17,709 nucleotides of DNA, from assembly GCA_024763115.1 (NCBI GenBank), contig JANTGB010000010.1:1-17709 (forward strand), given 5' to 3'. Position numbers and translations under genes: made by a program. Shown in pieces: positions 15,265 through 17,709 of this stretch. The stretch's first letter is position 1. The number at the start of each line of letters is the position of its first letter. The DNA comes from Desulfobulbaceae bacterium (GTDB taxonomy: Bacteria; Desulfobacterota; Desulfobulbia; Desulfobulbales; SURF-16). The notes under the pieces are model-generated. The model worked only from the letters and a program-made list of their open reading frames with translations. It did no database searches and was not told where the DNA came from.

Positions 15265-15312
15265 AAATACTGAGGTTTGCACTAATTAGGCGCTTACCCC
15301 ATGAGTAGTTAC
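15260..15312. repeat. Second repeat block abutting copy 2
   Basis: Begins in the last bases of the palindromic element and ends with the 22-base exact match to 1092-1113. Its left half matches 380-413. The CGCTTACCC at 15291-15299 is inverted at 15374-15382 (GGGTAAGCA), so the block may extend to about 15382 as another degenerate palindrome. No gene is visible between 15073 and 15383. Confidence 0.6.
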
Positions 15313-15383
15313 CAAATAAACTTACATTTTGAGGTTTGTTGCAGTTCTCCCTTTAAAATGGGAAGTTATTTCTGGGTAAGCAC

Positions 15384-15692
15384 TTATAGGTTAGCGCTTT
15401 TGCCGGCCATATCAAGATAGTTGTAGAGACCATAAAAAAACTCAATTACGAGTCCGACAGTAAGATAAATTCTGGCAACATTACTCCAGGGCAACCGTTC
15501 TTTGCTGATTTTACTGAACAGTGAAACAATAAGAATTGTCAGGCCGATAACATAAGGGGACACGTCCAGCAGATGTAGTCCGGTTGCCTGCAGGGAATTA
15601 AGCGGCTGATCCGGGTAATAGCGAAATATGCAGGCCAGATAAATCGCAGTAAGTAATATAAAATATATTATTTCCTTGCCTTTTGTCGCCAC
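15384..15692 (-). CDS. Small three-helix membrane protein, unrecognised
   Basis: A 102-residue protein I do not recognise. Three hydrophobic segments are visible: IIYFILLTAIYLACIF (about 8-23), YVIGLTILIVSLF (about 47-59) and IYLTVGLVIEFFYGLY (about 74-90), joined by short charged or polar loops (RYYPDQPLNS, SKISKERLPW). The N-terminus MATKGKE is positively charged, suggesting an inner location. The start is GTG 15692, preceded by AAGGAG nine bases upstream, which supports real translation. It stands alone on the minus strand, flanked on both sides by copies of the palindromic repeat (15115-15264 and 15714-15866). Confidence 0.65.
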   Translation of the reverse strand: MATKGKEIIYFILLTAIYLACIFRYYPDQPLNSLQATGLHLLDVSPYVIGLTILIVSLFSKISKERLPWSNVARIYLTVGLVIEFFYGLYNYLDMAGKSANL

Positions 15693-15713
15693 CGGCGTTT
15701 CTCCTTTAATATT

Positions 15714-15866
15714 GTCGGCACCCCATGAGCACGCGATCAGTCTGTCCTACGCAGCACGGGTTACGCGGAGTTTACAGCCCGAATGGACACCGGCCTGATC
15801 ACGCACATCCGGAGCACTGCTGAACGGTTACACGGGCCCGATTTGCCGCCTCCGGCGAACTGTTAC
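15714..15866. repeat. Palindromic repeat element, copy 3 (diverged)
   Basis: The outer core arms CGCGATCAG (15732) and CTGATCACG (ending 15803) are identical to copies 2 and 4, but the central part is longer (72 versus 52 bases core) and rearranged. Ends are decayed; GTTAC-type termini occur at 15831 and 15866 (the latter GAACTGTTAC). It fills most of the gap before the next gene. Confidence 0.65.
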
Positions 15867-15936
15867 GAATGTGATTTTTAACCCATTAATTAAATCGAGA
15901 GTCATTATCTAACCTATTTTGCCCAAAAATAAAACA

Positions 15937-16983
15937 ATGAATAATCCGACCAGCCTTCTCTTTCCTGATACCCTGATAACTGATGAATCAATGCGGCGTG
16001 AATTATTCTTTTTTGAGCAAATCATGTTTTATCAGCCAATTGAACAGGAACAGGAAAACCCAGAGAAAACAGAACAATTCTGTCATGGATACCCCCCTGC
16101 CCCTTTAAAAGAAGACCGGGAGCGTTTTACCCTGCTGCTCCAGGAATTAAAGGGACATGAAAAAGAATTTTATAACGGCATGCTGTCATCAATGAGCCTG
16201 GAATATCTTGAAAACCGGGACACTGAGACTACTCTTGAGCTGATAATGAACATGCAGGGCAAACCGGCGCCAAATAGAAAAAACAAAAAAACCGAGGAGG
16301 AAAAAATTCTCTGGCAGGCCAGATTAATGTTGAAGCTTGCGGAAATACGTCAGCAGGAAGATAGCGAAATTGATAAGGTTTTGAACTCAATTGCCGTAAA
16401 AGAAAAAAACCTTTTTAAGCAGATAAAAGGATCGGAAGAAACTACTGATGATTCAGCGGTTCCTCCCGGCATTATCCCGGCGCCAATCAAGGTTGAGCCG
16501 TTACTCAGGGCCTGGGGGCATCTTTTTCTGGTAGATGAGCAGCCGATCCGGATATTGAACACGACAAATGATGAGGCTGCGGCCATTCTTCTTGATGTTG
16601 ATGAAACATTAGCCAAACAGGCGCCCAAAAAGCTCTCCAGTCTGCCTCTGCCCGAAATTAATATGCCTGAATTTGCCTCGAAACGAAAAACATTTCGCCG
16701 AGAGGCAGCCGCTGTTATTGACGAGATCGGCAAACTTTTTCACCAGGCAGCTGAAAACGGCGCTGAAGATGCAACCTGTCTTGAGCTTGAGCAGGCAGCC
16801 GCTGAATGGGCGGGAAAAATAGCTGAACAAGGCCTGAACTCCGGCAGGACGGCCCTGGACTTCTATTGCTGCAGCAACAGCATGGCTGATATTTTCTCTC
16901 ACTTCTGCAAAACAAAAAACAAACGGAAACAAGGAAGTTGCCCTACCCATGCTCTGCTTGCGATTCGCAGAAAAATACAGTAA
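15937..16983 (+). CDS. Conserved-looking hypothetical protein
   Basis: A 348-codon soluble protein with no domain I can name. It opens with SLLFPDTLITDESMRRELFFFEQIMFYQP, is rich in charged helices (KEDRERFTLLLQELKGHEKEF; KTEEEKILWQARLMLKLAEIRQQEDSEI), has a mixed central part with PPGIIPAPIKVEPLLRAWGHLF, and ends in a basic tail with several cysteines (YCCSNS, FCKTK, GSCPTH). No signal peptide or membrane segment. ATG 15937 is chosen over TTG 15919; an in-frame stop at 15910 excludes anything earlier, and neither start has a Shine-Dalgarno. Normal codon pattern and length support a real gene. It ends base-to-base against the convergent universal stress gene. Confidence 0.7.
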   Translation: MNNPTSLLFPDTLITDESMRRELFFFEQIMFYQPIEQEQENPEKTEQFCHGYPPAPLKEDRERFTLLLQELKGHEKEFYNGMLSSMSLEYLENRDTETTLELIMNMQGKPAPNRKNKKTEEEKILWQARLMLKLAEIRQQEDSEIDKVLNSIAVKEKNLFKQIKGSEETTDDSAVPPGIIPAPIKVEPLLRAWGHLFLVDEQPIRILNTTNDEAAAILLDVDETLAKQAPKKLSSLPLPEINMPEFASKRKTFRREAAAVIDEIGKLFHQAAENGAEDATCLELEQAAAEWAGKIAEQGLNSGRTALDFYCCSNSMADIFSHFCKTKNKRKQGSCPTHALLAIRRKIQ

Positions 16984-17439
16984 TTACCGATAAGGATTGA
17001 CCGTCAGCACCGGACAGGGAGACATTTTAACCACCTTTTCCGCCACACTGCCGAAGAGCAGCTTGTCAAGCCCCTTGTAACCGTGAGTGCCCATCACGAT
17101 CATATCAATTTCCTTGTCTGCGGCATAATCAAGAATCTCTTGCGCCACATCACCAAGCAGAACTTCCGAATCAGCCTCTACTTCTTCTTTATTCACTGAT
17201 TCTTCCATGAATAAGGCCATTCTTTTCCTGGAACTTTCAAAAATATCCTGTTCAAGTTCTGCTATGGACACATGCGGCACAAAAAAATCAGAATTAGTCT
17301 CAAAAAAAGATTGGGCGACAAAAATAACAATCAATTTAGCGGCAAACTTCCGGGCCAGCAAAACAGCATGTTCAACAATTTTTTCTGAATTTTCCGAGAA
17401 ATCAATTGGTACCAGAATCTTTTTCACGTCCTTCATCAT
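16984..17439 (-). CDS. Universal stress protein (UspA family, ATP-binding type)
   Basis: Cytoplasmic UspA-fold protein, 151 residues, single domain. It begins KKILVPIDFSENSEKIVEHAVLLA, the family's first strand and helix, and contains the ATP-binding G-x2-G-x9-G-S motif at 117-131 (GTHGYKGLDKLLFGS) followed by VAEKVVKMSPCPVLTV. ATP-binding members act in energy or redox stress responses, often as dimers; the specific signal here is unknown. ATG 17439 follows a strong GGAGGGGG; ATG 17436 is an equivalent alternative. Transcribed alone, convergent with the hypothetical gene with no gap between stops. Confidence 0.95.
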   Translation of the reverse strand: MMKDVKKILVPIDFSENSEKIVEHAVLLARKFAAKLIVIFVAQSFFETNSDFFVPHVSIAELEQDIFESSRKRMALFMEESVNKEEVEADSEVLLGDVAQEILDYAADKEIDMIVMGTHGYKGLDKLLFGSVAEKVVKMSPCPVLTVNPYR

Positions 17440-17559
17440 TTCCCCCTCCCAGTTTGTTAAATTTCAACGCCGAATCAGCCTTTTGATTTATATTCTAAGA
17501 ATTTAATCCGATAATGTCGAGACTTCCTTTGATATAGGTCGCAAATTTACTCTATTCAA

Positions 17560-17588
17560 TTGACTTTTGATATTGATACATTTACTGT
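17560..17588 (+). promoter_or_regulatory. Candidate plus-strand promoter leading into repeat copy 4
   Basis: TTGACT (17560-17565) and TACTGT (17583-17588) are 17 bases apart. A transcript would enter the palindromic repeat at 17614 and leave the window, so the served gene is not visible. Also in 17440-17613 is a short palindrome ATTCTAAGAAT (17492-17502) upstream of the stress gene. Confidence 0.3.
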
Positions 17589-17613
17589 AGCGGAAAAATA
17601 CTGTTAAAATTAC

Positions 17614-17709
17614 GTAACTGCTCACAGGGTACCGCATATTTCCGCGATCAGTCCGGCTTACGTATAACTAATACGCTGCGCCGACCTGATCACGAAAATC
17701 TACGGCACC
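17614..17709. repeat. Palindromic repeat element, copy 4 (cut by the window end)
   Basis: Starts GTAACTGCTCACAGGGTACCG, close to copy 2. Its core 17643-17694 has identical outer arms CGCGATCAG/CTGATCACG, while the inner stem is CGTAT/ATACG in place of GCATA/TATGC. The right end is lost at the window boundary after ACGGCACC. Confidence 0.8.

Noticed and set aside
12990..17709. CRISPR array from the recurring repeats
   Set aside because: Copies are irregularly spaced, diverged and separated by genes; there are no uniform spacers or cas genes.

Overview
The window looks like chromosome from an anaerobic, Desulfobacterota-type (deltaproteobacterial) bacterium. This is inferred from a four-subunit ferredoxin-dependent 2-oxoglutarate oxidoreductase, a receiver/PEP-synthase-like fusion protein, a hexameric-type glutamate dehydrogenase, a Lon-MltG-pseudopilin operon and the overall protein style. 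No rRNA or marker gene is present, so the assignment is not firm.

Layout: (1) 47-6746, plus strand: korD, then an intruding BrnT/BrnA toxin-antitoxin module with its own operator and terminator, then korA-korB-korC and, 11 bases later, a 967-residue protein with two receiver domains and the ATP-binding half of PEP synthase. (2) 6883-7611: a Phd/VapC-type toxin-antitoxin module with a promoter/operator. (3) 7683-9032: gdhA. (4) 12957 down to 9051, minus strand: lon-mltG-gspG, tightly packed. (5) 13367-15072, plus strand: a GlmU-like hexapeptide acyltransferase and a secreted parvulin-type prolyl isomerase. (6) 15384-17439: a small three-helix membrane protein (minus), an unrecognised 347-residue protein (plus) and a universal stress protein (minus).

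Metabolic theme: the Kor complex interconverts succinyl-CoA + CO2 and 2-oxoglutarate using ferredoxin, and GdhA aminates 2-oxoglutarate to glutamate, so the left half is a carbon/nitrogen node interrupted by two toxin-antitoxin modules. The receiver/ATP-grasp protein translationally close to korC may be an energy- or signal-responsive partner of Kor; that role is inference.

Non-coding structure is unusually rich. A dispersed palindromic element (12990, 15115, 15714, 17614) folds into nested hairpins with compensatory changes between copies. A related block near 15260-15312 has its two halves echoed on either side of brnTA (380-413 and 1092-1113, the latter a 22-base exact match). A 7-base pyrimidine-rich tandem repeat occurs three times (1177, 7626, 9506): one array abuts the korA start codon, one lies before gdhA, and one encodes the C-terminal tail of MltG.
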